From Elysia chlorotica (taxonomy: Eukaryota > Mollusca > Gastropoda > Plakobranchidae), in NCBI GenBank assembly GCA_003991915.1, contig RQTK01000325.1, positions 221,942 through 285,941 of the forward strand: 64,000 nucleotides of DNA, written 5' to 3'. Positions 12,060 to 25,811 of this stretch are shown here, piece by piece. The position numbers and the translations under genes were made by a program. How positions within the stretch are numbered: position 1 is the first letter of the stretch; each line of letters begins with the position of its first letter. The notes beneath the pieces are model-generated. The model searched no databases and was not told the origin of the DNA. It saw only the letters and a program-made list of their open reading frames with translations.

Positions 12060-13224
12060 CACAGGGCTGGGAGACCATAATAGTAAAATTTGCTTTAAAG
12101 TCAAAACGTGTCTTTGCAGTAGTGTTGATAAAATCCACTCTGAGTTATAAGTAAGATATGAGTTGTGTGTTGCACATAATGAATAGTATGGACAAGAAGG
12201 AATTAGATTTAGGCGCTTGACTAGGACATTTAAATACATTATTGGTAAGTCGGGCGTCTACATCTCCTTTCCCCTTGTACTTACTACTCAAGATTTGGTT
12301 AAACGTATACATGACGGCTTTCATTTTCTACACCTGTGACATTGTTCTATATTATTGTTATTATTAATTGATATTATCATTATTATCAAACTCTTATGAA
12401 GTAGCCTATAGACTTTAATTCTAGGTGATTTGCAATACAAATGCACTACTCTTCAACGTCGAGTTCGAATATAACAATTATGGTTGTGCCACCCACACTG
12501 TCTATATAATCATTGAACGGAGTGCTTCATCTTCAATTGTTGCATTGTTTTCTTTTTTTTTTTTTTGCAGCGCTTTTTGTTGGGATGGTTTTTTATAATG
12601 AAATTTAGTGCATAATTCAATTCACTTCCTGAACATCAAATCTATCCTGTGTTGTGGAACTGGGATGTTTTTTGGGTTTTTTTTTTTTTAATTATGCAAC
12701 GACTTAAAGTATCTTCCTGAATATCTAGGGGTAGTATGAACAAAGACAAAAAATGTAGACACTCGACTACGCCCTCGCAATACGTGGCAAGTCGGGCGTC
12801 TACATTTACTTCATCGCTGTATTAAGTAACCCTAGAATTTAATTTCTTCAAAATATTATGAACCTGTAGAGGTTGTAAGAACAACGTAAACTTGTAGTTA
12901 TCTTGCGACCCGTCTTAAGAAACAAGAATACGAAGGCCCATGACGATTTTTATGCTGCTACAACTTTGTACTTACAATCTTAGTTCTTTGCGTATAATGC
13001 TACCATATTTTTGTGTTGAAAAAATGTCATAATTATGATAAAACAATAGATTCATGACTTGTGTTTTTGTATGGTTGGCTTAATTTATTTTTTAAACGAT
13101 GTCGAGTACAATTATGATGACTAATTCTAGCTAAAACCGTGATATTATTTCTCCAGTTAATTATGTAGGTCTACGTGATTATTCTTGACCCTTATAGTGC
13201 TGTAGTCCGAAACCTTATTGTTGC

Positions 13225-13291
<67 letters not shown>

Positions 13292-14842
13292 GTTGTTGTT
13301 GTTGTTGTTGTTGTTGTTATTGTTGTTGTTGTTGTGTTGCTGTTGTTATTAATGTCATTTTATATTGCTATTGTTGTAAAAATCCGTTTACTTTGTTATA
13401 TCAAATGCCACTGTAACTAATAAAATGCTCGAGCGCTGGGCCGCTTTGTATTACAATCCTAATGAAACTTTGATTTTGACATAAATTATATTATCATTTT
13501 AATATTTTTCTCTGAGAATATTTGGTTCTAGGTTCACATTTACAATGTTTATTGTCGACACAGTCATTGTAAATTTGAAGGGCGTATGAGCGTGTTGAAT
13601 AGCGTGTAGATTCATGAATGCAAATGTATTACTTCCTTTGGGCGCCGTATCTTAAATAATCAGTATATCAGCGCAAGGGGGATAAGGGTGATTTTTTTTT
13701 CTTCATTCGTGAAATTGCAATCTGTTGATTGTCAGACTTTACTTGAAATCTCTTTTTTTTTTTCAATTCTAAAAGTTGCTGTAAACGTCTAGGATTCCAG
13801 ATGTAATAACGTTTTTTTTTTGTTTGTTTTTTCTGATTTTGTTATTCATTTTGCTTGTTTTCGTTTCGTATTTTGTTTTATTTGGTGGGGAGGGGAGATT
13901 GGTGATTAATTAACAATTTTGTACATATTTAAACCAATGATATTAGGAAACAGTTTGTGTGGACTTTATTTCATAATGTATTTATATTAATATAGAATAT
14001 TAGGCTCATTCAAAATCCAGCTTTGCCAATTTGTTTTGTTATACATGCATCTCACTTAGCACATGCAGCAATAATCATTCACGAGCAGAAGGTGGAAACT
14101 TATAAATTGAACAGGTGAAAATTATTACATTCTGAACTAAGCAACAATTCTTTTCTTTCGAGTCTTCAAATTCATCTTCAGGTTCATTTTGTTATTGTTC
14201 GTGTCAACTTTTTTTTTCTCCATCTCATCTAATTTTTACGATCTTTTTTTTTTCTTTTCTATTCTTCCTTTTCCACCTCTTTCATGCACTTAATAAATGT
14301 TTGGTAATTTTCACTTGAATTTTCTCACTCTTTTTCACTTTCTCGATAACTTACTATTTAATCTTTCAATCTCTTTTTTTTTTTTTATAGACTTGACTGT
14401 GACTTTGGTGAAAAAATTCCCTGGGAGAAGAAAAAAAAACTGCTGCAAAAATGAATACTATTTATTATTGCATGTGACCAAAGAAGAGCATTAAAATTCA
14501 CCTGTGAAATGGTAACGACCTTATGTGGAGTGTTTACTGGTGTTTTTGTGTGAAAATCCTTGCACGCAGCAAACTCTTGCAACTGAAAGTAGAGCCCTTC
14601 TCTCTAAATCTAAAGGTGCCTGGTTCAAAATCCAAGAAATATTTTGTTTCATTTCGTCCCCTGCTGGTTGGATCAGTGTCAATATAAATCAATGTGATCC
14701 AATGCTATTCCTGCACTGTGTCTGTGACAATTGAGAGACAGGAGTCTTGGGACCCATCCACACTACAGAATAAAGACTAAATGAAAAGAAGCTTTGCACC
14801 ACAAAAAATTGCCAAATTCAATATTTGGAATAGAGCAACATT
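12060..14842. other. Intergenic region between gene A and PRPF3
   Basis: AT-rich, with no convincing exon. It holds poly-T runs, an (ATT)n/(TTG)n array at about 13225-13330, and two copies of aagtcgggcgtctacat (near 12247 and 12789). A related sequence recurs near 59249. A SINE-body-like stretch occurs near 14650-14750. Confidence 0.5.
13225..13335. repeat. Trinucleotide array (ATT)n then (GTT)n
   Basis: Uninterrupted tat/att units pass into ttg units. The open frames through it are poly-Ile and poly-Val artefacts. Confidence 0.9.
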
Positions 14843-14848
14843 TTTATT
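14843..14848 (-). terminator. Candidate polyadenylation signal for PRPF3
   Basis: AATAAA on the minus strand (tttatt on the plus strand), about 2 kb after the PRPF3 stop. Closer candidates exist at 15747-15752 and 16463-16468, so the 3' UTR length is uncertain. Confidence 0.3.
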
Positions 14849-16373
14849 AAACAAAATGGTGATTAAACAGCATGATTTTTTTTTTACCTACCCTCAGAAT
14901 TCCATTCTTCAGGGAAAATGAATTTTTTTGAACATCATATAATCAAGTATTATCTGTTTCAGACTTGCAATGTCACACTACTCGCAAAAATACAACAAAA
15001 CACTGAACAAAAAGTTTAAAAAAATCATAGAGTTTCCATACTCTGGATCATTTGAGAAAGCCAAGCTGGCAGTAAGTACATGAACGGTACCCCAAATGCC
15101 AGGTCTCCCAAGTTAACACAAAGAATGAAGGCTGCTTCTATGGCACTTCACCTTTTTATAGAATTTACCTAGTAGTCTAGTATTTGTACGTGCACCTCCC
15201 ATCTACATCAGCAAAGAGTGTGAAGCAGTGAAGTATAAAGTTACTAAAACAAGCAACCTAACATCAGCTTTACAACTAACATACATGGAAAGTGCTCACG
15301 TACAATCACAAATGTATAAGGCTGAAGGCTACGGTCCAATTTGACGATAAATTGTGTTACATCAACATAATTATGACGCACAGGCATTCAGATCTTCTAT
15401 GTTCAATGCTCTTTGATGGTATACGCCTTCAACAAAGTTTTGTCACACACAAAAAAAAACAAAAAAAAAGCATGTGTGTGCTTTCAATGTTTTTGACAAT
15501 CCCTTACATCTGGTTGCCCTCCAAACTGTCAAAGATCAACCAAAATGAGTCATTGTAACCACAGTGGAACCTCAAAAATCAAAGTCTGATGGTTCGAATT
15601 TCTCATAAGGCGAATTCTGCAGCAGGACAGACTATTTTTTTCTTTCTTTTTGGCTCTGTTAGAATCTGACTCATAATTTGAAGTCATTCTGGTTTGATTC
15701 TACGGTGGGCACTAGGAAATAACTATCAGTCAAGCAGCTTTCAATGTTTATTTCTGCCCAAAACATGATTTAAAAGAAGAAATGGGGTTGGGAGAATACT
15801 ATAGAAAGCAAACAAAAGGAAACTACCGTAAGAGGAATTTTTTCGTGTTCAGCAGTTTATATTTTTTTAACAATTTGGTGGTTCACGTATGCCCCTCCTG
15901 TAATTTGAAACCTCTTACTTCAAAGTTAAGATCCATTCCCAAGCAATTCGCATTATGAGGTCTCCACTGAAGCTTTAACTAATTTTACGAGAAAGTGAAA
16001 TAAAAAAAGCAGTTTAGACTGGGGATCTGGTCTGATGGGTTCTGACATTCTTTTCAAGACTTTCATAGGTTTTGAAACAAAAAGTCCACGCAGACCTGGC
16101 AATCACAAAGCTGAAAAAAAAAAATGTAACCAATTCCAACAACAACAGCAAATAGCTGGATCATCTAAACTAACAGTTTGTAGTATTGCTGTTCCAAACA
16201 CTAAGAAACATTTGCAGCTTCCCTTGATGGGAATTTGGAAACTATTAAGTTCTATACTACTAAGCTTTTCAAAGTTATAAACATAACATTTTTTTATGGA
16301 CAATCTACTAAATGTAAAAGTGCCTCAAGAGACAGCCTAAAGTAAACTACAAACTCATGTCTCATCAGAAAGT

Positions 16374-16442
16374 CCCCCCCCCCCCCCCCCCCACCCCCCG
16401 CGTCCACCACCATCTCCACACAACCCCCCCCCCCCCCCCCCC
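16374..16442 (-). repeat. Two 19-base homopolymer C runs (G runs on the PRPF3 sense strand)
   Basis: C runs at 16374-16392 and 16424-16442, with a six-base run between them. If they lie in the PRPF3 3' UTR, the mRNA holds two G19 tracts. Confidence 0.9.
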
Positions 16443-16910
16443 AGACTAGCTGTCATGCCACATTTATTCTAACACAGTGCAAGAGTAAGATAAGGATTCC
16501 TCCTCCTCACTAGAAAGTTTGTTGTGGCCATCCGTTCTTATTAAAAAAAATTACAGAGTAAAAAATTGACCCCTCCCTTCACAGAAAGTTTCCCTCGGTT
16601 ATCTGTCATTCTCAGTCAATTCTAAAAACCATGCCAGAGTAAAATTTGACCCATCCCAATAAAAAAAGATTTCCATGACTGTTCTCCCACACTAAGTCTG
16701 AAACCCCAGCCCCACTATTAAGTTTCCAATGGCTAACTGACATCTCTGGCTTCTCAAACCATTCTAGAGTGAGACCAGAACACGTCCTCACTAGAAAGTT
16801 CCTCAAAGATATCGTCTTCCCACTAAAAATCTAAAAACAGTGGCACACCTCCCGAGCCCCTCGCTAGCTGTCATCTCCCGCCAGTTCTAACACGGTGCCA
16901 GAGTAGGCCA
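16443..16910 (-). repeat. Degenerate tandem copies of the PRPF3 stop-codon region
   Basis: Four related stretches start near 16447, 16603, 16729 and 16864. Each resembles ctagctgtcat, then a ccagttctaaca-like segment, then ggtgccagagta. The last one is the real end of the PRPF3 coding exon; the others lie in the 3' UTR and have diverged. Confidence 0.6.
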
Positions 16911-17099
16911 GGTCCCAGTAATGTTCCACGCCGAGCTTCTTGAGCTGCTCGCGAGCAAACGATTCCGTCGGGCACATCTTGAACTTTATCTCGTCAAACG
17001 AGCGGCTCTTCACCATACCCTGGAGGAAAGGGAAACACGAAAATATTTAGGTTTACAAAATTGTAGTAATAATAATCATAATATTAATCATTATGATGA

Positions 17100-17165
<66 letters not shown>

Positions 17166-20100
17166 TAATAATAAAATTGATAATAATAACAATCACAATA
17201 GTTTATTTCTATAGAGCTCTACCCCGATCAGGCTTAGGCACAGAGCACTCAATCAAATGTCAAATAGACATATTTTGTGTTTGTGTGTATTATCACTACA
17301 GTGGAATTCGCTTACCCCACTGCTACATGATGGTCAGGACTCCACAAATGAAAGCCCCAGATCCCTAAGCAAGGGAGATCACTTCTTTTTTTTTTTAAAC
17401 ATAACTGCAAGCAGTATAGTGTAAACAAAACTAGAGTAAATTCTTTCCTGCCGTCATTCAGCCCAAGTGACAGCTGCACACACTGGGACAGGAAGTGCTT
17501 ACGGTACTCGGAGGTCCTGGGGCTACAAGGTAATCTACCTGTGTTGATAAACCCTGTTTAAGGCAAGCTGTGAATAAACTTTGTTTTCAGAGGTTGGTTG
17601 GTTGGGTTGGGTTAACGTCCAACAGCAGCACTATATAGGCTATATTGTGGACGGGCCCCAAGACGGTACTGCTTCCCTTCTTTTGTTGTATGGCCATGAT
17701 ACAAAAAACTTTAACATTGTCCTCCAAGAGGTTACAGGGGATTGGCAAAACTGTGACACTTACCTCCCACACCAGAACACAGCGGTTGGTTTTGTCAACA
17801 CCACTCTCGTCGTCACTGTCATCTATGGTTAGAAAAAGATGAAAAAAGAAATAACACATTGCCTGGTTAGTGAAACCAAGGACTGCTCAGGGATTAAGCT
17901 TAATCGCAGTCTCTGTGGAAAACATCGCCACTGAGGCATAGCAGGAAGGCATGTCTCAGCGAGAGGGGGGTGGAGAGAGTAGGAGAGAGACAGAGACAGA
18001 GACAGAGAGAGACAGACAGACAGAGACAGAAAGACAAGAGACAGAGTGAGAGAGATAGAGTGAAATAGAGGCAGAGTGAGACAGAGAGAGGGAGAGACAG
18101 AGTTAGAGAGTAAGAAAGAGACAGAGAGAGTTAGAGAGAGAGAGAGAGTTAAAGAGTAAGAGACAGAGATACAGCACCTGGAGAGAGAGAAAGAAAGAGA
18201 GACATATAGATAGGCAGACACAGAGAGAAGAGTTTGCTAAGTGTTTTAGAAGTAAAGTTGGTGTATCAATATAACTAAGTACAAACCTTTATCTTTGTTA
18301 CGGGTGCGTGATTCAGCCCACTTTATTCGATGCATCATAAGACGACGGAACTTGCGTTGTTGTTTAGGACCTGTTGCAGTTAAGGAGATACTAAAATTTA
18401 GCATTTTCGACAAATATATTAATGTAGTTTATATCCAGAGGTGTCAAATGGCTATGGGAAAAAAGCTTGTTTTTCTATTGCTCTCGTCTTATTTGTGAAC
18501 ATGGTAATATAGCTTTAATATTTTCAAGGTAACTAAGAATAACCAAATTTAATGTTCCAGATTTAGAGGAGGCGGACCATTGGAACAGTGTAACAGAGTA
18601 GGTCACTGTAACCAAGTAATACAGAGTAGGTCACTGTAACCAAGCAATACAGAGTAGGTCACTGTAACCAAGCAATACAGAGTAGGTCACTGTAAGGTCA
18701 CTGTAACCAAGCAATACAAAGTAAGTAATACAGAGTAGGTCACTGTAACCAAGTAATACAGAGTAGGTCACTGTAACCAAGTAATACAGAGTAGGTCACT
18801 GTAACCAAGTAATACAGAGTAGGTCACTGTAACCAAGTAATACAGAGTAGGTCACTGTAACCAAGTAATACAGAGTAGGTCACTGTAACCAAGTAATACA
18901 GAGTAGGTCACTGTAACCAAGTAATACAGAGTAGGTCACTGTAACCAAGTAATACAGAGTAGGTCACTGTAACCAAGTAATACAGAGTAGGTCACTGTAA
19001 CCAAGTAATACAGAGTAGGTCACTGTAACCAAGTAATACAGAGTAGGTCACTGTAACCAAGCAATACAAAGTAGGTCACTGTAACCAAGCAATACAGAGT
19101 AGGTCACTGTAACCAAGCAATACAGAGTAGGTCAGTGTAACCAAGCAATACAGAGTAGGTCACTGTAACCAAGCAATACAGAGTAGGTCACTGTAACCAA
19201 GCAATACAGAGTAGGTCACTGTAACCAAGCAATACAGAGTAGGTCACTGTAACCAAGTAATACAGAGTAGGTCACTGTAACCAAGCAATACAGAGTAGGT
19301 CACTGTAACCAAGTAATACAGAGTAGGTCACTGTAACCAAGCAATACAGAGTAGGTCACTGTAACCAAGTAATACAGAGTAGGTCACTGTAACCAAGCAA
19401 TACAGAGTAGGTCACTGTAACCAAGTAATACAGAGTAGATCACTGTAACCAAGTAATACAGGTACTGTTGCTATGCACAAGTTCCTGTCCTAGTGCTAGA
19501 AGATAACTTATGCAAATTGAAAGTTCAGGGTCAAAACCCGAATAGTATTGGCTTGATCTCAGGGAATTAATCATGATGTAATCGTTGGGTGACACATACT
19601 AAGTAGCTGTACCATGCTTGGTAATGGAAGGGTTAATTACATCAGCTGCACGTTCCATGTTGGGTTGACACAGAAACTCCACAACCAAAAGCCAATATTT
19701 TTCTTGCTGGGGGTCGAACCCAGCATCTTCACAATGGTGGCCAAACGCCCTAAGTATTGCACCAACTGTCAAATAGCCCCCTCCCCGCCATCAGGTTGAT
19801 AACTATGGGCATTCTGACTCCTTACCTCCTTCTACCACAACCAGGTTGCAGTCTTTGTAGATGACGGCCAGACCAGTCATGTACAGCTGACTGGCGTTCT
19901 TCTCGACCTTGAACTTGATGGCAGGGTCGCTGAAGTCACGAATTCTGTTTAAAGGTGAAATGTAAAAAGAAAAAGAAACAAAGTTAATATTTCCTTCATC
20001 TAAAAGTCATGGTTGGTTGGTTGGTTGCTTTCTGAATGTCCACAGTCAGCAACCTGGGCTGACAGATCTAACACTTGAAAATGTTACATACTAACAAACA

Positions 20101-23100
20101 GGTACTGAGCAGACATACCACGACTTCTGTCCAATAATACTGACACAGACCCAACCTGTACGGGACATTATCCAACAAATCAATTTGCCAGATGGTGGGA
20201 CAGAATGCAAGTCATTTGATGTGAAGGCCAGCGCAAAACCACTTAACTCTTAACACAAGCAACTGCAGCAAGTACCGGGTCTAGAGCAGACACAGGTGGT
20301 CATGGCACGTCACTCGTCTCTTTGCTTGGGCAAAGTCTAAATTTCTCCTGTTTTTTATTAGTTGCTCATCTGTTTAGACTATCCCAATAAGTAATTCTAT
20401 GTCTCCACTTCTTGAAACCCCACAGATTGGCATAAAATAGTGATGATGGTGACAACAAGTGAGAACATTGTAATAACTGACTGTCAGACTGACCCACTGA
20501 TAACTGACTGTCAGACTGACCCACTGATAACTGACTGTCAGACTGACCCACTGATAAACGACTGTCAAACTGACCTGTAGACGGAAACGTTGACGCCGGC
20601 CGACGTGTCCTCCTTCAGTTTGCTGATCTTCTTGTCGCGGCGCTGCTCTGTGGTCAGCTTCCGGGCAGCGTTGGCCTCCTCGTGCTGCCGCTGACGCTTG
20701 GCCATCTGGGCGCGCACGTGGGCCTCCACCTTGGTGGGGTCCTTGACGGCCTCAGTGCCCAGCACTCGCATCAGGTTCGCCATGCGCACTGGACAGGGGG
20801 GGTACATGGAATACAGTGAGACAGCGTAGAAGGGTAAGAAGACAGGGGGGGGTACATGGAATACAATGAGACAGCGTAGAAGGGTAAGAAGACAGGGGGG
20901 TACATGGAATACAATGAGACAGCGTAGAAGGGTAAGAAGACAGGGGGGTACATGGAATACAGTGAGACAGCGTAGAAGGGTAAGAAGACAGGGGGGGGTA
21001 CATGGAATACAATGAGACAGCGTAGAAGGGTAAGAAGACAGGGGGGTACATGGAATACAGTGAGACAGCGTAGAAGGATAAGAAGACAGGGGGGTACATG
21101 GAATACAATGAGACAGCGTAGGAGGGTAAGTGGGAGAGACTGACATGAACCTTGCATCAAGTTATACATACGCAACATACAGGCGGAGAGCATGCAATAG
21201 TTAACGAGACTTGGATGGTTTTTAGTCACAAGTCACCAATGAGTTTTAAGCTAGAGCCCTCTAAACTTTGACAACTACTTGATAATTATAGTTTTCGTTC
21301 TCTATAGTTTTTGGCATCGCTATTGAGAATTATTATGAGCATCTTCATTGCACTGGATGTCATTATTGGCATTGAATGGAAACAACTAAACAAGCAACCC
21401 ACCAACCCAAACCAAACATCCAACATACCAACCGACCAACCAACTCAACCCAACCTACCTTTAGGCTCCAGAGGAGGGGCCAACCCCAGCCTGATTTTCT
21501 CTTGGATTTCTTTCTCAGCTTCCCGTCTGTTCTGCCGCCGCAGTTTCTTCCTCTCCTTCTTGGTCAGGTAGACCGGTACTGATATATCGTCCTTCTGCTC
21601 CACTTGAAGAGATACAGGGAAGAAGGTTTAAATATGTAGAAGATAGGTACTGATATATCATCCTTCTGCTCCACTTGAAGAGATACAGGGAAGAAGGAAG
21701 CAGTTAGGCGGTTTAAATATGTAGTAGACCGGCACTGATATATTGTCCTTCTGCTCCACTTGAAGAGATACAGGGAAGAAGGAAGCAGTTAGGCGGTTTA
21801 AATATGTAGTAGACCGGCACTGATATATCGTCCTTCTGCTCCACTTGAAGAGATACAGGGAAGAAGGAAGCAGTTAGGCGGTTTAAATAATATGTGTGGC
21901 TGCACAGGAAAACCATACAGAAGGTATGAGCTGACATTCAAGTGATATATCACTGGAAAGATAAATGAATGAAGAATTCAAAACTGCCGACAGCTCAAAT
22001 TCGACGAAAATCGGAATTTTCACTTTAAACAAGGCCAACGCTATTGTTCAGCCTGCGACTTCTGTATGGTTATCCTGTGCGCCCACACATATTATGTAGA
22101 GATTCGGAGAGGAAGGTAGCAGTTAGGCGGTTTAAATATGTAGAAGATACAAGTTTAGTAGTGGAAATAATAGAATTTACAGCTTAGCAGTGTAAATACA
22201 GTGGACAGGCCCCAAGTCTAAGCATGCATTTATAGAGGCGACAAATCAATGTCATCGAAAATCTAGGCACGGTAAGTTATAGGAACCAGTCTATGTAATT
22301 TTTGCAAATCTTCAGGTAGACAGCTAAGCATATGCCCTGATAAGTACTCGAGGCGACTGGAAATTGTGTAAGAATGAACATTTCATTCCTACCCGCTAAT
22401 ATCGGCAGACATGCGGTTCGTCTCCGCCTCGTCCCCGAGTGAGTGAACTCATTATGTCTGGACTGGTCAAATTTTCACTGACCATTTTCTAATCGAGGAA
22501 GTATCTTAAAAAAAGAACAGATTTGATTTTTTAAATCAGCGATCAAAATTCAAGGGGCCCCTCTAGCAGAATTTCATTTTGTGATGTATATATTTTAAAA
22601 AATGCTTTTTTTTCTTTTCTTAGTGAGCTTGTACAAAATTGGAGAATGTCCCATGCCGTTGCTAGTATTTATGAATGTGTGCATGTGTTTGCGCCAATCC
22701 ATGTTTTTTATGTTATTGGCGATCAAACACCACAGACAATGCGTGGCTATGTGTACAGTCATCAGTATGTTCGGCGACAGAAGAATTGTGACACCTATAC
22801 ACCGAAATATGTTCGGTGGCTCTCTGAAGGGGCCCTAACGCCTGACAATAATGTTACATGCTGTCACACAGAGACAGTGTGGGGATACTACGACTCCTGC
22901 CTCAGATGGTCACATCATTCAGAGACGAAGATTGAAGTTAAGCAATGTAAATACAGAGAAGATAAAACTTAAGCAGTATAAGTACATTAGAATATGTACA
23001 TCTACCCAATTTGTGACTCTTCGGACTGCTGAAGATACTCTCATGCTGACTTGTTAAAACTAGTTGTTTGCTAATTCAATAACACTTGTCGTGTTTAGAG

Positions 23101-25744
23101 AGGCCAAGTATCCTAACCTGGTGGAGCTATCTGTGTCGGATGTTCCACTAGATGTGTGATGCCGTCCAGAGTCTGTGGATCAATCTCGCCTTTGTCTGGA
23201 ACACTGTCGTACCTGAGGGACGGAAAAAGGTAGCACAAAAAGTTCATCTCATTTTCAACTCACAATTTTAATTATTTTATTTTACAATTCTGTGTGACTG
23301 ATTATTTCAAAGTGGTCAAAGGGGGGAATAGAAGTATAAATAAAAACCTAGACTAATGTTCAAAGTTTTCTTCTTAATAATTGCATCGCTTGCAACACCA
23401 TGAGGCTCTTCTTTTTTAGAACTTCGGAGATGATAAACAGGGAGAGAGATTTACTCTGGTAGCCCTTTCATCATGACTCTTCAACTCATAGACATTGCGC
23501 TGGATAAGATTGCCCCCCTCACTAGAAAAGCGGTACTCCTGATGACAAATGGGTCCGCTAGCCCTTTTGATACTGAATAGTTTGTCTGAGTAATGCAGGA
23601 CTTTTTACAACAAATATAATATTCAGCACCACACAAAGAGACCAAAACAACACCGACCCACCTAAATCTTTGGACAGGTCCAAATCTATCTGTTCCATAG
23701 TGAGGAAAATTGACGGGGCAAATTTTTTTACATTTTAATTCTAAAACCACCTGCGTTAAAAAAAAAAAAGGAACAATTTTAAACAGTTTCTTTCATTTTT
23801 CTAAAATGAAAAAAATACTGATTTAGAGATCGATCATTGTGTTAACAACGGGACGATATGCACTTTATTTTTACTGGAAATCAGCCTCACTCTGTAACTT
23901 ACGAGTCTCTCTTGAGGATGAAGGAGTCCCACCATTCAATGTCCGGAACCTCGCCCTCTTTCTGAAACAACAATAAAAAAACAAAACAAACAAAAGAAAA
24001 TTAGAAAGAAAAAAAAAAAAAAGGAATTTCCTAACATTGAAATCAAAAATACACTCCTCCCTAAAAATTGAACAGGTTTGAGTCAAAATTTTTTTGCAGT
24101 GTGCAACTTAAAAATCATCAAATGCTCTCTTTAAGATTGTGAATTAAAACCTTTTCTAGAACCCGTTATAATCACATTCATTCAAATTAAAATGGTTAAT
24201 ACAGGGCAGCTTTGCATGTTTCGATTTCTTTAGCCCAAAACTGATATTAGCCACTTTTTATAGAGCATAATTATAGATATAATTATATATATAGATATAA
24301 TTATATATATCACACATGATTTTGAAAGGTTGAACAAGAAAACATAAAAAAAAATGTGCGTTTCATACCGTGATTCTGATTAACAGCCTCACTCACTTTT
24401 CCAAGTTAAACGCAAACTTACGATTTCTTTTTTTGGTGTTATGGTTGCTATTTTTGCAGCAGACGCAATGCCAGTCTTCTTCGCTGCTTGTGCGATTTCA
24501 GCCTGAAGCCTCTCCAATTGAGCCTGCGAGAGATTGTAGGAAGATACGTGTGAATAGTGGCGCAACGCAGGGAAAGTCACAAAAGCATTTCAAACTGCAA
24601 GGAAATCAAAAGTGCAGAGAGGAATGATTGCCAACACTGCAAAACATGGTACTTGATAGATCGATCAATGGTATATATATGAATAATATATTATAAAGAT
24701 CTGAAGTTTTTATTTTAATTTTATGGAAATACGGTTTGTTTGTAGACAAAAGGATATCTTTTTAAAACATGTAATGAGGCGAAAAAAGCTGCAGCACCTG
24801 ATGACAAATGATGAAAAAGAAACACAGCAAGAGAAAACATTGAGAAAAGATATTGGATGGAAATGGATAATTTACAGCTGATCTTATCGTCCGCCAAAGC
24901 TAACAGAACTAACCATACCTTGGCTCTCAGCCGGATGGCTTGCTGTTCAAACTTTCCTCTCTCATGAAATTTGAAGCTTCTCTTCTGACGCTGGAAGCCA
25001 TTGAGCCTGGCACAAAAATAAATAAGAGAATAGTGGGATCAAAGAGGATTTAATGTGACGCAAAACTGTTGAGTCTGATAAAAAACTTTAAATTCAGACA
25101 TCAATCATTGAGGATTTCCCTCCTAATAATATTTGAGGGAGGATATGATACAGTTCAGGCTGTCGACCGTAGGATAACCTCTTGTATTGACAGGCTAAAT
25201 GTGGGGCTAGAGCCATAAGCTACTATCACTAGCAGGACTTCACAATTCAATGCCACCCCACAAGGTATGTTGCCCAACGATTTATGTTAACCGCAGTTTG
25301 TATGACAGGGAGAAAGAAGGAAACCGAAATTATTACCGTTTCTTTTTGGTTTAGCCGTTTACAGTTTAAGTGTGTTCCACTATATGACTTCCAAAACTCT
25401 TTGATTGGAAACTACTGGAGAGCTAAATTATACATATGGCGTACAGAAACTTAGCTTAATCATTGATTCGAGCGCTTCATGCGTACTGCGTACTTACGGG
25501 ACCCGAGGATCAAAGAATTTCCCCTCGCTAATCTCCTCCGGGGGTCTGTCGATCAAGCCCTTGAACTGCTCCATGCGCTTCGCCCTGATGTTTGCCTGCG
25601 TAGAGAGAGTCGTGGAAAGTTTCAGTTATCCATTCTCTGGTTATTAGAAAAGCTGGATCTTTTGCTGATATACTGAATCATAAACCATAAATCTTATTTA
25701 AAATTTAAAAATACATTGCAGTAATAATTTTTTTAATTTAATTT

Positions 25745-25811
<67 letters not shown>

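Noticed and set aside
18590..19460. Regular 28-bp repeats resembling a CRISPR array
   Set aside because: Units are contiguous with no unique spacers, and the host is an animal. It is a minisatellite.
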